A stretch of DNA of 64,000 nt, taken from the NCBI GenBank assembly GCA_963281255.1, contig OY725499.1, positions 1,240,001 through 1,304,000 of the forward strand. The letters are read 5' to 3'. A program made the translations under genes and the position numbers. The stretch is from Aphrocallistes beatrix. Lineage: Eukaryota > Porifera > Hexactinellida > Sceptrulophora > Aphrocallistidae. A model generated the notes under the pieces. The model was given only the letters and a program-made list of their open reading frames with translations. It made no database searches and was not told where the DNA came from. Position 1 is the first letter of the stretch, and each line of letters opens with the position of its first letter. Below, in pieces: positions 12,190-23,399 of this stretch.

Positions 12190-12485
12190 TGGATGCACCT
12201 ATCATCAAAAAGTGATGACTCATCACTCTGTTATGACGTCATCATTACTCATCAAAATTTTAATAATTGACAAATTTGGTGATTTTTCGTGCGATATCAA
12301 TTATAACAGTAGGACAGACGTATTTAGAGATGTTATCTCCCTTAAAATTAATCAATGTGGCCCCAGGCGACCGAAGGGAGCCTCCGGCGGATACAAAGTG
12401 TCTGCCAGCCGCGCAGCGCAAGCAAGCGAAGCGCGCTTGTACTATATATGTAACGAATTGATTGAAGAAACTGCCGGGCAAAATG
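12190..12485 (+). mobile_element. Helitron-like copy, 3' half followed by next copy's start
   Basis: The internal block around TGACTCATCACTCTGTTATG and TTATGACGTCATCATTACTC runs to the 3' terminal block with paired hairpins and GCGCGCTTG at about 12439. A new TGTAACGAATTGATTGAAGA block begins at 12451 and is interrupted by the hAT element at 12494. Confidence 0.7.
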
Positions 12486-12493
12486 GTTATGTA

Positions 12494-13673
12494 CAGTGGC
12501 GTACCGTGGGGGGGGCGGTCCGCCCCGGGCGGCACTTCAAGGGGGCGGCAAATTGCATTTACAACTTTAAATTAAATTCTCCTAATGCATGTAGAAATCC
12601 AGTGTTGAATTAAAGTGATCAAAGTTTATTGTCTGTTGACAATTTGCACTATTGCCAATTCACAAATAACAATTGATAACTGCACTTCTATAATTAAGAA
12701 TCCCTCTAAATCAATTGTAATGATTTCAATTTCTGAAATAATGAAAACATATCAATCTGTTTTTAAAATCCACTCACTTCGACAGTTTCTGGATGATGGA
12801 CGAGATCGACTGGTTGAGGAATCTATTTTTTATGCGATCGCCAGATGTGAGGAAATGGATATTACAATAACGCGACGTGTGAGGAAGCGAAAAAGATTAG
12901 ATGGTGTGGTGATTAATGATGAAAATATTACTTTCCAAGAAGAGCTACGACGAGAGTTGTTTCAAGTGGTGGACAAATTAAGGAATGAAATTAACAAACG
13001 CTTTGAACAGATGGACACAATTAACAAAAAATTTGGGTTTCTCCAACTTGAAATTATCATGGATACAAACCGAGATAAATTTATCGAACAAAGCATCAAT
13101 GCCCTCGCTGATGAACTTGTATATAATGAAGTCGATGGTAATGAATTGAAACTTGAAATTCATAGACTTGGAAGATATGTGTTAGTCTCGCGCAATAATA
13201 ATCAAGGTGTCATTTGCGGAAATTGCACTATTCTTGTTCTACTGCAATGGATGGTCAAATGAGGATTTATAGAGTCCCTTCCAAATCTTATTATCGCGAT
13301 TCGAATATTTCTGACCATGAGTACCAGCGTTGCAAGTTGCGGAAGAAGTTTTTCGAAGTTAAAACTAAAAAAGAATTATCTGCGATCGACAATGAGTCAA
13401 ATTCGGTTAACAAGCAGTGCAATCTTGTCGATAGAGAGAGACATAACAGATAATACTAATTTTGATGATGTTATCAATTATTTCGCAGCATTGAAAGCGA
13501 GAAGAACTATTTGTTAACCATTTGTAGCGAGTTATTAGATTATTGTTAAGCAAAATAAAGCAAATAGAAAATTTAATCGCGAAATTATAATTTGAATAAT
13601 TCACACTTAGGGGCGGCAACGCGGCATTCTAAAATTCCCGCCCCGGGCGGCATTTGGTCACGGTACGCCACTG
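12494..13673 (+). mobile_element. hAT element with 8-bp target duplication GTTATGTA
   Basis: The ends are CAGTGGCGTACCGTG and its complement CACGGTACGCCACTG. The target sequence GTTATGTA is present at 12486-12493 and again at 13674-13681. Just inside both ends is a GC-rich block (GGGGCGG...CCGCCCCGGGCGGCA). The same block occurs in the hAT at 56015-57640, so the two belong to one family. Length is 1,180 bp, far below an autonomous hAT, because the N-terminal half of the transposase is gone. Confidence 0.9.
12615..13517 (+). pseudogene. hAT transposase, C-terminal half (ZMYM1-like type)
   Basis: A single frame runs from 12615 to a TAA at 13517, broken only by a TGA at 13260-13262. Upstream of the stop are SLRQFLDDGRDRLVEES, the basic RRVRKRKRL, and EINKRFEQMDTINKKFGFL. 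These are typical of the DUF4371/ZMYM1-like hAT proteins in the region before the last catalytic Glu. After the stop, ESLPNLIIAIRIFLT leads into TSVASCGRSFSKLKL, NYLRSTMSQIRL and SAILSIERDI, the hAT C-terminal dimerisation domain. The BED zinc finger and the first catalytic Asp residues are absent, so this is a deletion derivative that cannot encode an active enzyme. Confidence 0.8.
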
Positions 13674-13744
13674 GTTATGTATATATTTTCAAAACTTTAT
13701 ATCAGCCATTATAGGAGATAGAAGGCTGATATTTTAATAGATTA

Positions 13745-14360
13745 CAAGCGCGCTTCGCTTGCTTGCGCTGCGCGGCTGGCGGACACAAAGTGTCCGCCGG
13801 AGGCTCCCTTCGGTTGCCTGAGGGTAACATTGGTTAATTATAAGGGAGATATCATCTCTAAATATCTCCATCTTAGTTTTAAAATCGAAATCACTAAATT
13901 TATCAATTTTTTAAATTTTGATGAGTAATGATGACGTCATAACAGAGTGATGAGTCATCGTTTTTTGATGATAGTTGCATTTATGTGAGACGTGTTAGTA
14001 TGCAGATTCTATTAAAATTTCAGCCTTCTATCTCCTATAATGGCTGAGTTATGCCCGAATAACTGTGTTGCTTAACAAATGTGACAATGACGTCATAATT
14101 CCATGATGAGTCGACATTTTACTCTGAACTCAGAGCTTTCTGGAGCCATATCCAAAAAACTCCCACATGCCAAAAATCAGCTTTCTACGCCTTGCTTTTT
14201 CTTCAATCAATTCGTTACAGATATATAGTATATATATATACAGTAGAACGTCAGTTATCCAAACTTCAGTTATCCGAACCTCCGCGGTCCCAACCCGTTC
14301 GGATAACTGACGTCCTACTGTATATATACACAAACAATAATCGAGTTTTAATAGTAACGA
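13745..14360 (-). mobile_element. Helitron-like interspersed element, complete copy
   Basis: Read on the minus strand it starts at 14360 with TCGTTACTATTAAAACTCG and ends at 13745 with GCGCGCTTG, preceded by A and followed by T. It includes the TGTAACGAATTGATTGAAGA block, two TGACGTCA palindromes, a TGAGTCA/TGACTCA site, hairpins GGCGGACAC...GTGTCCGCC and the terminal hairpin CAAGCG-loop-CGCTTG. An 80-bp MITE (14241-14320) sits in its AT-rich part. Confidence 0.7.
14241..14320. mobile_element. 80-bp palindromic MITE
   Basis: The ends CAGTAGAACGTCAGTTATCC and GGATAACTGACGTCCTACTG are flanked by TA. The whole element can fold into one hairpin. Confidence 0.75.
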
Positions 14361-14399
14361 TGTATATTAATATATCTCATATATGGCACAACTATCATA

Positions 14400-14640
14400 A
14401 AAAATAAGGATTCATCACCCTGTTATGACATCATCATTGCGCATTAAAATGTTGAAAATTGACAAATTTGGTGATCTTTCGTGCGATATCGATCATGACA
14501 GTAGTACAGGCGTATTTAGGGATGTTATCTCCCTTTTAATTAATCAATGTGACTCCAGGCGACCGAAGGGAGCCTCCGGCGGACATAAATTGTCGCCAGC
14601 TGCGCAGCGCAAGCAAGCGAAGCGCGCTTGCATATATATA
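14400..14640 (+). mobile_element. Helitron-like 3' half copy
   Basis: It contains CCTGTTATGACATCATCATT, the GATATCGATCATGACAGTAG block and the terminal hairpin block ending GCGCGCTTG. The CRE-like palindrome has decayed to TGACATCA here. Confidence 0.65.
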
Positions 14641-14654
14641 TGTATATTTATATA

Positions 14655-14752
14655 CAGTGAATATTGGATATAACGACGTACCATCGGGCGAGAGAAAAAT
14701 GTTATTTAAGATTTATCGTTATATCCGATGTCGTTATATCCAATCTTCACTG
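14655..14752. mobile_element. 98-bp palindromic MITE
   Basis: CAGTGAATATTGGATATAAC and the complement of GTTATATCCAATCTTCACTG border the element, each next to TA. Confidence 0.75.
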
Positions 14753-14764
14753 TATATATATATA

Positions 14765-14948
14765 CAGTCTCCGCTTAATAGGGTCACATCGATCAGAGGA
14801 CATTTTGACCCGATTAAGCGGAGAACCTTATTAACCGAAAATATTTTGTATTAGCTTCTGTGTGATAGCTATTCTTGTCCTGCCAATAGTGGCCCGATTA
14901 AGCGGTTAACCCGATTAAACAGTGGCCCTATTAAGCGGAGTTGCCCTG
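14765..14948. mobile_element. MITE, AAGCGGAG family
   Basis: The left end is CAGTCTCCGCTTAATAGGGT and the right end is the complement of CCTATTAAGCGGAGTTGCCC, with TA at both flanks. Related to 27004-29106 and 38311-38514, which share the CTCCGCTTA/TAAGCGGAG theme. Confidence 0.7.
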
Positions 14949-15178
14949 TATAGAGTTATACATATACGAGTAGTATTATTCATTAAACAAACATTATTTC
15001 GCTCAATAAACTGGATGCTGAACTAGTCCTAGAAAAGTTGTCAACCATTTTATAATTCTAATTAGGCTTGTTTGGAACTACAAACTTCAAGTTTCAGATT
15101 ACGCAATGCATTGAATAATTCAATCTTAAACTTATAAGCCAACCATGACTTCATTAGAATCATGCATCTATTGATATG

Positions 15179-15639
15179 CAGGGTTTCATTTAAACACTGA
15201 CTCAAGGGATGGCAAAATTTGGGTTTTGAGGAATAAGGGGTGGCGAGGCCGTAACTGCGTGAGATAGGGTTGTCTGGGAGCATCCTCCCCCTGGAAATAA
15301 GAAGGGTTAGGGTCTCTGAGATCGAATCTAGTACAATCTGTGAAGCAAACATGCATTTTTCTGAAATTGTAGCTTTGTGGTATATTTGCATTATCAAAAG
15401 CGTTTGTGGCTTGTTAAAAGTTTTAGTATTTTGCTTACTTACATTTAGTAGTACTGACAGTGCATGTACATTATGTCATTATTTTTATTGTGAAGTTTCA
15501 GTTTTTGTGTTTCAATATTATACAAAATAAACTAACTTTTTCCAACATTTCAAGGGATGTCAAGGGATGTCAAGGGATGGCGAATGAGATCCAAGGGATG
15601 GCGGGAGCCATCCCTCGCCATCCCCTAAATGAAACCCTG
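15179..15639. mobile_element. TIR element with probable 5-bp target ATATG
   Basis: CAGGGTTTCATTTA at the left and TAAATGAAACCCTG at the right, both bordered by ATATG. Four copies of AAGGGATG(G/T)C lie near the right end (15550-15600). A minus-strand 111-codon frame inside has no recognisable motif. Confidence 0.65.
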
Positions 15640-15654
15640 ATATGAATTAGTAAA

Positions 15655-15922
15655 ATCAATACGTAGTTTGAGTTCGTAAAATCGATAGTTTGAGTTCGTA
15701 AAATCGATAATTTCAGTTCGTAAAATCGATAGTTTGAGTTCGTAAAATAGTACGTGATTTGTATACACACTACGTATGCAATATTGATATAAAAGACAAC
15801 CAAAATTGTTTCACAGGATACAAATATTATAAGTATCAATAAAATGAATTTGGAGAGGGAAATTCGTAAAATCGATAAATACTTGGTGAAAATCGGTGTT
15901 CGTAAATCGATACTGCAGTGTA
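15655..15922. repeat. Minisatellite of TTCGTAAAATCGATA units and MITE end
   Basis: Six or so copies of GTTCGTAAAATCGATAGTTT are spaced about 22-24 bp apart. It finishes with CGATACTGCAGTG next to (TA)n. The same end occurs at 29220-29277, where a short palindrome of TCGATTTTACGAAC and GTTCGTAAAATCGA is found. Confidence 0.65.
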
Positions 15923-15939
15923 TATATATATATATATCT

Positions 15940-16515
15940 CAGGGTTGCAACCGAATAGTTGATTATTCGGTTTAACCAAATAATATTCGCAAATAGTTGA
16001 TATTCGGTTTGTAACCAAATATCATTATTTGGTATCCGGTTTGTAACAAAATATCATTATTTGGTATTCGGTTGTAAACCAAATAATTTGGTCAACCGAA
16101 TAATTTGGTCAACCGAATAATTTGGTCAACTGAAAAATTTGGTCAACCGAATAATTTGGTCAACCAAATAATTTGGCAAACCGAATAATTTAGTCAACCA
16201 AATAATTTGCATGCTTTCCCAACACAATAACATGTTCTTACATGTGGTGGTGCGAACACAAATAAATCTAATAGGCCTACATATACTTGATTAAATTTTT
16301 GTATAAATATTTATATATTGAATATATCGTGATTGTGTTGGGAAAGCATGCAAATTATTTGGTAAACCAAATTATTTGGTTGACCAAATTATTCGGTTGA
16401 CCAAATTATTCGGTTCACCAAATTATTCGGTTTGACCATTATTCGGTTAACCAAATTATTTGGTCTGACCATTATTCGGTTAAATTAGTATTTGGTTGAA
16501 GCGGTTTCAACCTTG
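15940..16515. mobile_element. Foldback-like element built of AACCGAATAATTTGGTC repeats
   Basis: Ends are CAGGGTTGCAACCGAATA and the complement of a CGGTTTCAACCTTG end. The left arm has seven or more tandem AATTTGGTCAACCGAATA units (16080-16200). The right arm has the reverse orientation (16350-16500), around a short unique spacer of about 130 bp. The flanks are AT microsatellite, so a target duplication cannot be read. Confidence 0.65.
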
Positions 16516-16529
16516 ATATATATATATAT

Positions 16530-17280
16530 CTGTAACGAATTGATTGAAGAAACTGGCAGACCCAGAAAGCTGAATTTTGGCTATGGCTCCAGTAAGTTCT
16601 GAGCTCAGACGAAAATGTCGACTCATCATGGAATTATGACGTCATTGACACTTTTATATATTGAGAAATTTCAGTTTTTCGACAATAACTCAGACATTTT
16701 AAGTGATAGAAGGCTAAAATTTTAATAGAAAATGGATATTAATGCATCTCACATATAACACAACTGTCATCAAAAAATGATCACTCATCACCGTGTTATG
16801 ACGTCATCATTACGCATCAAAATTTTAATAAATGACAAATTTGGTGATTTTTTGTGCGATATCGATTATAACAGTAGTACAGGCGTATTTAGGGATGTTA
16901 TGTCGTACTCTTATGATCATATCGCACGAAAAATCACAAAATTTCAATTTTGAAAATTTTGATGAGTAATAATGACGTCATAACAAAGTGATGAGTCATC
17001 ATTTTGATAGTTGCATCATATGTGAGATATGTTAGTATACAGGTTCTATTAAAATTTCAGCCTTCTATCTCCTATAATGGCTGAGTTATGCTCGAACAAC
17101 TGTATTGCTTAACTTTTAAAGATGTGACAATGACGTCATAATTCCATGATGAGTCGACATTTTGCTCTGAGCTCAGAACTTAATGGAGCCATAGCCAAAA
17201 GACTCCCACAAGCCAAAAATCAGCTTTCTGTGCCTGGTAGTTTTTTAAATCAATTCGTTACAGATATATATACTATATAT
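16530..17280. mobile_element. Two Helitron-like copies meeting head to head
   Basis: A plus-oriented piece starts TGTAACGAATTGATTGAAGA at 16532 and reaches the GATATCGATTATAACAGTAG block at about 16880. From about 16918 a minus-oriented piece runs to TCAATTCGTTACA at 17269. Each carries TGACGTCA palindromes. The 3' hairpin blocks of both are missing at the junction, indicating deletion or recombination between inverted copies. Confidence 0.6.
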
Positions 17281-17329
17281 GAAATATTAATAGAATGTGT
17301 ATTAATATATTAATATATCACAAATATGT

Positions 17330-18668
17330 TACAACTTTCATCAAAAAAAGATAACTCATCAGTCTGTTATGACGTCATCATTACACATCAAAAATTTTAA
17401 AAATTGACAAATTTGGTGATTTTTCTTGCGATTTCGATTATAACAATAGGACAGACCATAGCCTACTATATATAAGGCCTAAGAGTAACTTAACTAGGGA
17501 TGCGGTAGAAGATGGATGAAGAAATACATAAACTGCCTTAAATCATTAACAAAGCACAATAGAGCTTAGGAATGTATTACCAGCATATATAAATATGGTG
17601 TCAAAGCACCCATATCCGTTGTTAAAATTTAGATTAGTCATCAAATGATTGCGCAACAGGTTATATTTGGGTCAAATTTAGTGAATTTCAGAGGCCGTTT
17701 AAGGGCACTTCTAAGTGTTTTTATTTTAAGGTTTTTCGCATAGAACTGAGAAGTGAATGTGTTGATACTAAAAATTTGGAATTTTTTCATGGAATGTTCT
17801 AACATTCCAGTGTTGCTATGGAAACGTGTTTTGGTCAGTTGGGGCTATATCTTGAAAACAGCGATAGCTAGACATTCAAATATAATCCCAAATTCCCAAT
17901 GATAGCAAATAGGCTACTTCCTATTAAGCTATAATACAATTTCTGCGTCTAAATTCAATGGTTTACGAGAAATTCGACAAATTACCAAATGTGACCAAAA
18001 TGATAAATTGTCTAATAACTCGTAAATTATTGAATTAAGACATAGAAATTGTATTATAGCTTAATAGGAAGTAGCCTATTTGCTATCAAATGGGATTAAA
18101 TTTGAATGTCTAGCTATCGCTGTTTTCAAGATATAGCCCCAACTGACCAAAACACGTTTCCATGGCAACACTGGAATGTAAGAACATTCCATGAAAAAAT
18201 TCCAAATTTTTAGTATTAACACAATCGCTTCTCAGTTCTATGCGAAAATCTTTATAATAAAAACACTTAGAAGTGCCCTTAAACGACCTCTGAAAATCAC
18301 TAAATTTGACCCAAATATAGCCTGTTGCGCAATCATTTGATGACTAATCTAAATTTTAACAACGAATATGGGTGCTTTGACACCATATTTATATATGCTG
18401 GTAATACATTCCTAAACTCTATTGTGCTTTGTTAATGATTTAAGGCAGCTCATGTATTTCTTCAACCATCTTCTACTGCATCCCTAGTGCCAAATTCGCA
18501 AGTTACTCTGAGGCCTTATTATAGTAGGCTATGGACAGACGTATTTAGAGATGTTATCCCCGTTATAATTAATCAATGTGACCCCAGGCGCTCAAAGGGC
18601 GCCTCCGGTGGACACAAAGTGTCCGCCAGCGGCGCAGCGCAGCGCAAGCAAGTGAAGCGCGCTTGTAT
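17330..18668 (+). mobile_element. Helitron-like copy split by a foldback element
   Basis: The left part ends in AATAGGACAGAC at 17456. The right part resumes GACAGACGTATTTAGAGATG at 18534 and finishes with the terminal hairpins and GCGCGCTTG at about 18664. Confidence 0.7.
17457..18533. mobile_element. 1.08-kb foldback element with long arms
   Basis: The arms start CATAGCCTACTATA and TATAGTAGGCTATG and match over about 480 bp each, with small differences (for example 17495-17600 against 18375-18490). The spacer is about 100 bp. A 7-bp GACAGAC flanks both ends. No open frame. A transcript through this intron would form a near-perfect hairpin of almost 500 bp. Confidence 0.8.
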
Positions 18669-18673
18669 ATATA

Positions 18674-19153
18674 CTCTTACCGGACAAAAGTATTTGAAAT
18701 CCTTACTATTTTCCATCATAACTAGTTATAAAGTGGATCTACTCATGAAGTGAAATCTAATCTAACTGTAACAGATACTGTAATTTTGATTTCAAATTCA
18801 TATTCTGCATATTCGAATTACACAGGTTCGAAGCCTTCTATTGCCATATTTTTTCATAAGCTGGATTTTTATCAATCTATGTAATTTTGTGCCACTTTTC
18901 AGTCCCATTACCATTAGACATGATGACGTGGAGTTGCACAAAGTGGCGCAGTTTGATTAATATTAACCTTGGAAATGAAAAGATCAATACAAGGCATCTA
19001 ACCTGAGTAATTCGAATGTGTAGAATATGAATTTGAAATCGAAATTATAATATCTGTAACAGTTTGATTACATTTCACTCATGAATAGACCCACTTTATA
19101 ATTAATTATGATTAAAAATATTAAGTGTTTCAAATAATTTTGGCCTATTAGAG
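18674..19153. mobile_element. TA-target MITE, ACCGGACAAAAGTATTTG family
   Basis: The left end is CTCTTACCGGACAAAAGTAT and the right is the complement of GTTTCAAATAATTTTGGCCT, next to TA. A truncated copy lies at 47131-47310, and a sister family with the same core end is at 48636-49106. Confidence 0.65.
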
Positions 19154-19164
19154 TATATAGTATA

Positions 19165-19710
19165 CACAAACATTAATCGAGTTTTAATAGTAAAGATATA
19201 TATATATCTGTAACGAATTGATTGAAGAAACTGCCAAGCGCAGAAGGCTGATTTTTGGCATGTAGGAGTCTTTGCGCCATGGCTCCAATAAGTTCTGCAC
19301 TGAGCTCAGACAAAACTGTCGACTCAGCATGGAATTATGACGTCATTGCCACCTTTTTAATAATTAGAAATTTCAGTTTTTCGGCTATAACTCAGCCATT
19401 TCAGATGATAGAAGGCTGAAATTTTAATAGAATGTGTACATTAATATACCTTACATATGACGCAACTATTATCAAAAAAGGATGATTCATCACTCTGCTA
19501 TAACGTTATCATTAAGCCTCAAAATTTTTAAAATTGTCAAATTTGTTGATTATCCGTGCGATATCGATTATAGCAGTAGGACAGACGTATTTAGAGATGA
19601 TATCTCTCATATAATTAATCAAAGTTGACCACAGGCGCCCAAAGGGCGACTCCGGCGGATACAAAGTGTCCCCCAGCAGCACAGCGCAAGCAAGCGAATC
19701 GCACTTGTGT
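19165..19710 (+). mobile_element. Helitron-like copy
   Basis: A reversed 5' end (TAATCGAGTTTTAATAGTAA) abuts (TA)n and the plus-oriented TGTAACGAATTGATTGAAGA block at 19212. The copy ends with the paired hairpins and GCACTTG near 19708. Confidence 0.65.
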
Positions 19711-19757
19711 ATATATATATATATGTATTAATCGAGTTTTAATAGTAAGGATTTATA

Positions 19758-20232
19758 CACTGCCCTGCCAAAAGTATTCGTACACCCCAATAATGCCCAT
19801 ACAAATTGTATAAATCGTATCTATTTGGGAGTCAATATTAATAAATCAGTAACAGTTTGACTAAATTTGGTTTAAAATTCATGTTGTACACACTCGATTT
19901 ACTTATAGTATAGTTTTTCAACTCAATTACTCTATTTCCAACATAAATATTTGAACATTTACTTCATTGTGCCACATAGCATAAATTGATGCCACTATAT
20001 ATGATGGCGTTAGCGGCACTAGGTGTCACGGGTTGAAATATTTTAGCTTTAAAATAGAGTAATTGAGTTGAAATACTATAAAATGAGTAAATCGAGTGTG
20101 TAGAATTTGAATTTTGAGGCAAATTTAGTCGAACTATTACTGATTTATTAATATTGACTCCCAAAATAGATACGATTTATACAATTTGTATGGGAATTAT
20201 TAGGGTGTACGAATACTTTTGGTAGGGCAGTG
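19758..20232. mobile_element. MITE family CACTGCCCT, complete copy
   Basis: CACTGCCCTGCCAAAAGTAT at the left after TA, and the complement of ATACTTTTGGTAGGGCAGTG at the right. The interior inverted repeats extend the arms to over 150 bp. Confidence 0.8.
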
Positions 20233-20234
20233 TG

Positions 20235-20540
20235 TATATATGTAACGAATTGATTGAAGAAACTGCCAAACCCAGGAAGCTGATTTCTGGCATGTGGGAG
20301 TATATTGGCTATGGCTCCACTGAGTTCTCAGCTCATATGAAAATGTCGACTCATCATGGAATTATGACGTCATTGTCACCATTTTTATAATTAGAAATGT
20401 CAGTTTTTTAACCATAACTCAGCCATTTTAGATGATAGAAGGCAGATATTTTAATAGAATGCGTATATTAATATATCATAAATATGATAAAACTTTGATT
20501 TAAAAATTGATGACTCATCATTATGTTATGACGTAGGATA
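20235..20540 (+). mobile_element. Helitron-like 5' half copy
   Basis: Runs from TGTAACGAATTGATTGAAGA to TTATGACGTA at about 20533, where it is cut off by AT microsatellite. The 3' hairpin block is absent. Confidence 0.6.
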
Positions 20541-20607
20541 TATATATATATATATATATGCATACACAAACACTAATCGAGTTTTAATAGTAAGGATATA
20601 TATACAC

Positions 20608-20801
20608 CAATGAATTATCTAGGAGCGCGAGAAGCTCCTTTAGGCGTATGATTTTGAGCTGCTATGTGTTTAGGAGCGTAAAAATTCAGAAAAATATCCA
20701 ATTTATCCAATATTATAATGTTATATAGCGATTTAGGCGTATTACAATTTAGAAATTTTAGATTAGGAGCGTATCTCTGGAAGGATATATAATACCCTGA
20801 T
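20608..20801. mobile_element. Short hAT-like MITE, copy 1
   Basis: It is nearly the same as 24143-24333, with CTAGGAGCGCGAGAAGCTCC at the left and GGAGCGTATCTCTGGAAGG at the right. A clear target duplication is seen only for the other copy. Confidence 0.6.
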
Positions 20802-21038
20802 GACACACATACAAATTAATCAAGTTTTAATAGTAAGGCAAGGCTGGATTTGGTTAATCGGATAACTGGCTAACCGCCGTCAATCTCGGTCAACGGTGAT
20901 GAAAATCCTCGATCGGTAAGCCGATCGGCTGTATTTTATAAATATTTACACTAATTTCATTGTTTTTCTCCGGAGATTCATGAATATTACTTCCAAAAAT
21001 TTGATAATATAGTACGTATAATTCCTACTTTATAATCA

Positions 21039-21586
21039 CAAGCGGGCTTCGCTTGCTTGCGCTGCGCTGCTGGCAAACACTTTGTGTCCGCCAGAAGCGC
21101 CCAAAGGGCGCCTGGGGTCACATTGATTAATTATAAGGGAAATAACATCTCTAAATACGTCTGTCCTACTGTTGTCATCGAAATTGCACAAAAAATCACC
21201 AAATTATCAATTTTTAAAATTTTACTGAGTAAGGATGACGTCATAACAAAGTGATGAGTCATCATTTTGATAGTTGCATCATATGTGATATCTGTTAGTA
21301 TACAGATTCGATTAAAATTTCACCCTTCTATCTCCTATAATGGCTGAGTTATGCTCGAATAACTGTATTGCTTAACTTTTAAAAATGTGATATGACGTCA
21401 CAGTTCCATGATGAGTCGACATTTTGCTCTGAGCTAAAAACTTAGTGGAGCCATAGCCAAAAGACTCCCACAAGCCAAAAATCAGCTTTCTGCGCCTGAC
21501 AGTTTCTTTAATCAATTTGTTACAGATATATAGATATATATATACACACACATACACAAACATTAATCGAGTTTTAATCGTAAGGA
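21039..21586 (-). mobile_element. Helitron-like interspersed element, complete copy
   Basis: The minus-strand 5' end is TCCTTACGATTAAAACTCG at 21586 and the 3' end is GCCCGCTTG at 21039. It carries the CRE-like and TGAGTCA motifs. Two further isolated 5' ends follow in tandem at 21604-21672, separated by AT microsatellite. Confidence 0.7.
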
Positions 21587-21589
21587 TAT

Positions 21590-21850
21590 ATATATAAATA
21601 TACATTAATCGAGTTTTAATAGTAAGGATATATATATATAAATATACATTAATCGAGTTTTAATAGTAAGGATATAATATACTTCGAGACCACTGAAAAT
21701 TATAAAATTTTTAATACCAGGTTAAATATTAGTACAAAAATCTATAGTTTACTAATTAATATTGCCATCGGTTAACCGGTTAACCGCCCTGGAGGAAACC
21801 AAAATAACTGATCCCTAAAATCGGTTAACCAACCCCTGCTCTGAGTAACT
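21590..21850. other. Tandem Helitron-like 5' ends and an eroded MITE
   Basis: Two copies of ATTAATCGAGTTTTAATAGT with (TA)n spacers are followed by sequence rich in GGTTAACCGGTTAACC, similar to 20865-20935. No coding content. Confidence 0.45.
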
Positions 21851-22160
21851 ATTATATATATTCAATAGTTTTTAAGATATGACATCGGCCTCTTTCGGGA
21901 CCATAGAGAGGTATTACGCCCGAACTTTACCTATAATAAGGGATATCTCACGAACAAATGGTCGAATCCGAACAATTTTTTAAAAAAATGATCAGAATTT
22001 TTTTTCTGATACAATTATCGCTACATATCTGATATCAATCTGGCCATTTCCCGAGCATTATAGAAATCAACTCCATTATATAACTATTTTGATTGGCCTT
22101 TCTTTAATATCTTTGTGCTTTATAATCTCCAATGAGGCCAAAACACTTTTGAGGTCCATA
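21850..22160 (+). mobile_element. TTAA-family fragment
   Basis: The segment with GACATCGGCCTCTTTCGGGA, TACCTATAATA and CGAACAAATGGTCGAATCCG matches positions 7020-7130 of copy A and 28430-28530 of the complete copy. Both ends are missing. Confidence 0.55.
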
Positions 22161-22164
22161 TCAT

Positions 22165-22425
22165 TAAAAAAATATCAAATAAGTAGGAAACTAATTGATG
22201 AATATATCTGGCTTCTAACGGTTGACATGGGGTTTTCAGGGTGTAGATTTAGAATATTATATTTTCGGATCCATATGAGAAAATCGCTTTTGCTTACAAT
22301 ATTTATATAAAGTAAAAATTTCCCAAATAGGTTAGATTGAGTAATACCAGGCGTCCGCAGGGCGACTCTGCGGACACGCAGTGTCTGCAAGCCGCGCAGC
22401 GCAAGCCAGCAAAGCACGTTTGTAT
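22165..22425 (+). mobile_element. Helitron-like second-subfamily fragment
   Basis: One reversed satellite unit (CCATGTCAACC in complement) leads into the hairpin block and ends AGCACGTTTG at 22421. It is plus-oriented, the opposite of 11015-11800. Confidence 0.5.
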
Positions 22426-22430
22426 ATATA

Positions 22431-22876
22431 CAGTCGAACCTGCTATAACGGCCAATCTATATAACGGTCACCTGTCTATAGCGGTCACCAATGAACAGTC
22501 CCGTCCGAAATTCCATTATATTGAACCTCTGTATAGCGGTCACCTGCTCAACGCGGCCAGCGGCCACCCGTTTGTAGTCTCTTACTGACCTTAAAACTGT
22601 GTATAACGGCCATCACCTATCTATAACGGCCACTACCTGTCTATAACGACCATCACCTTTTCACCTTTTTATGTGTTTAATTCAGGACCTGTAACGAAGA
22701 TAAACAAGTTTCATGTAGTTACTTCAAGTAATAGATTTCTAAAAACTTTATATATTTATTGCACTAGGTTGATACCTTTTTGGGATTAAGACAATCACCT
22801 GTATATAACGGCCACCTGTGTATAACGGCCAATTTTGTTCAGTCCCTTGGGTGGCCGTTATATACAGGTTCCACTG
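22431..22876. mobile_element. TA-target MITE, TATAACGGCC family, copy 1
   Basis: CAGTCGAACCTGCTATAACG at the left and the complement of CCGTTATATACAGGTTCCAC at the right, flanked by TA. It is dense in TATAACGGCCA repeats. An inverted sister copy is at 25941-26344. Confidence 0.75.
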
Positions 22877-22884
22877 TATACACA

Positions 22885-23398
22885 TTAATCGAATTTTAAT
22901 AGTAAGGATATATCTGTAAAGAATTGATTGAAGACACTGCGAAGCACAGAAAGCTGATTTTTGGCATGTGGGAGTCTTTTGGCTATGGCATCACTAAGTT
23001 CTGAGCTCAGACGAAAATGTCGATTCATCATGGAATTATGGCGTCATTGTTACCCTTTTTATAATTAGAATTTCAGTTTTTCGACTATAACTCTAATTAG
23101 AAGGCTGAAATATACGTAGTAGACTGTGGATATTAATATTCTTCACACATATGATACAGCTCTCATAGAAAATGATGACTCAGCACTCTGTTATGACGTC
23201 ATCACATTACATATCACAACTTGAAAAATTTACAATTTTAGTGATTTTTCAAGTGATAACGATTATACCAGTAAGACAGACGTATTTCGAGATGTCATCT
23301 ACCTCATATGTCCGTGTCCGCTAGAGGCACCCAAAGGGCGCCTCTAGCGGACACAGTCTCCACCAGCCACGCAACGCAAGCAAGCGAAGCGCGCTTGT
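22885..23398 (+). mobile_element. Helitron-like copy
   Basis: A reversed 5' end at 22885-22907 abuts TGTAAAGAATTGATTGAAGA. The interior has TTATGACGTCATCACATTAC and the end has hairpins and GCGCGCTTG at 23397. Confidence 0.6.
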
Positions 23399-23399
23399 C

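Noticed and set aside
12212..12613. 133-codon plus frame and similar frames over the hairpin block (for example 14425-14673, 19625-19813, 59090-59320)
   Set aside because: The same frame recurs at every Helitron-like copy, because the GC-rich hairpin block lacks stops. There is no conserved protein and frames differ among copies.
16080..16200. Regular short repeats resembling a CRISPR array
   Set aside because: Units of about 18 bp are contiguous without unique spacers, are mirrored at 16350-16500, and lie in a eukaryotic transposon-like foldback.
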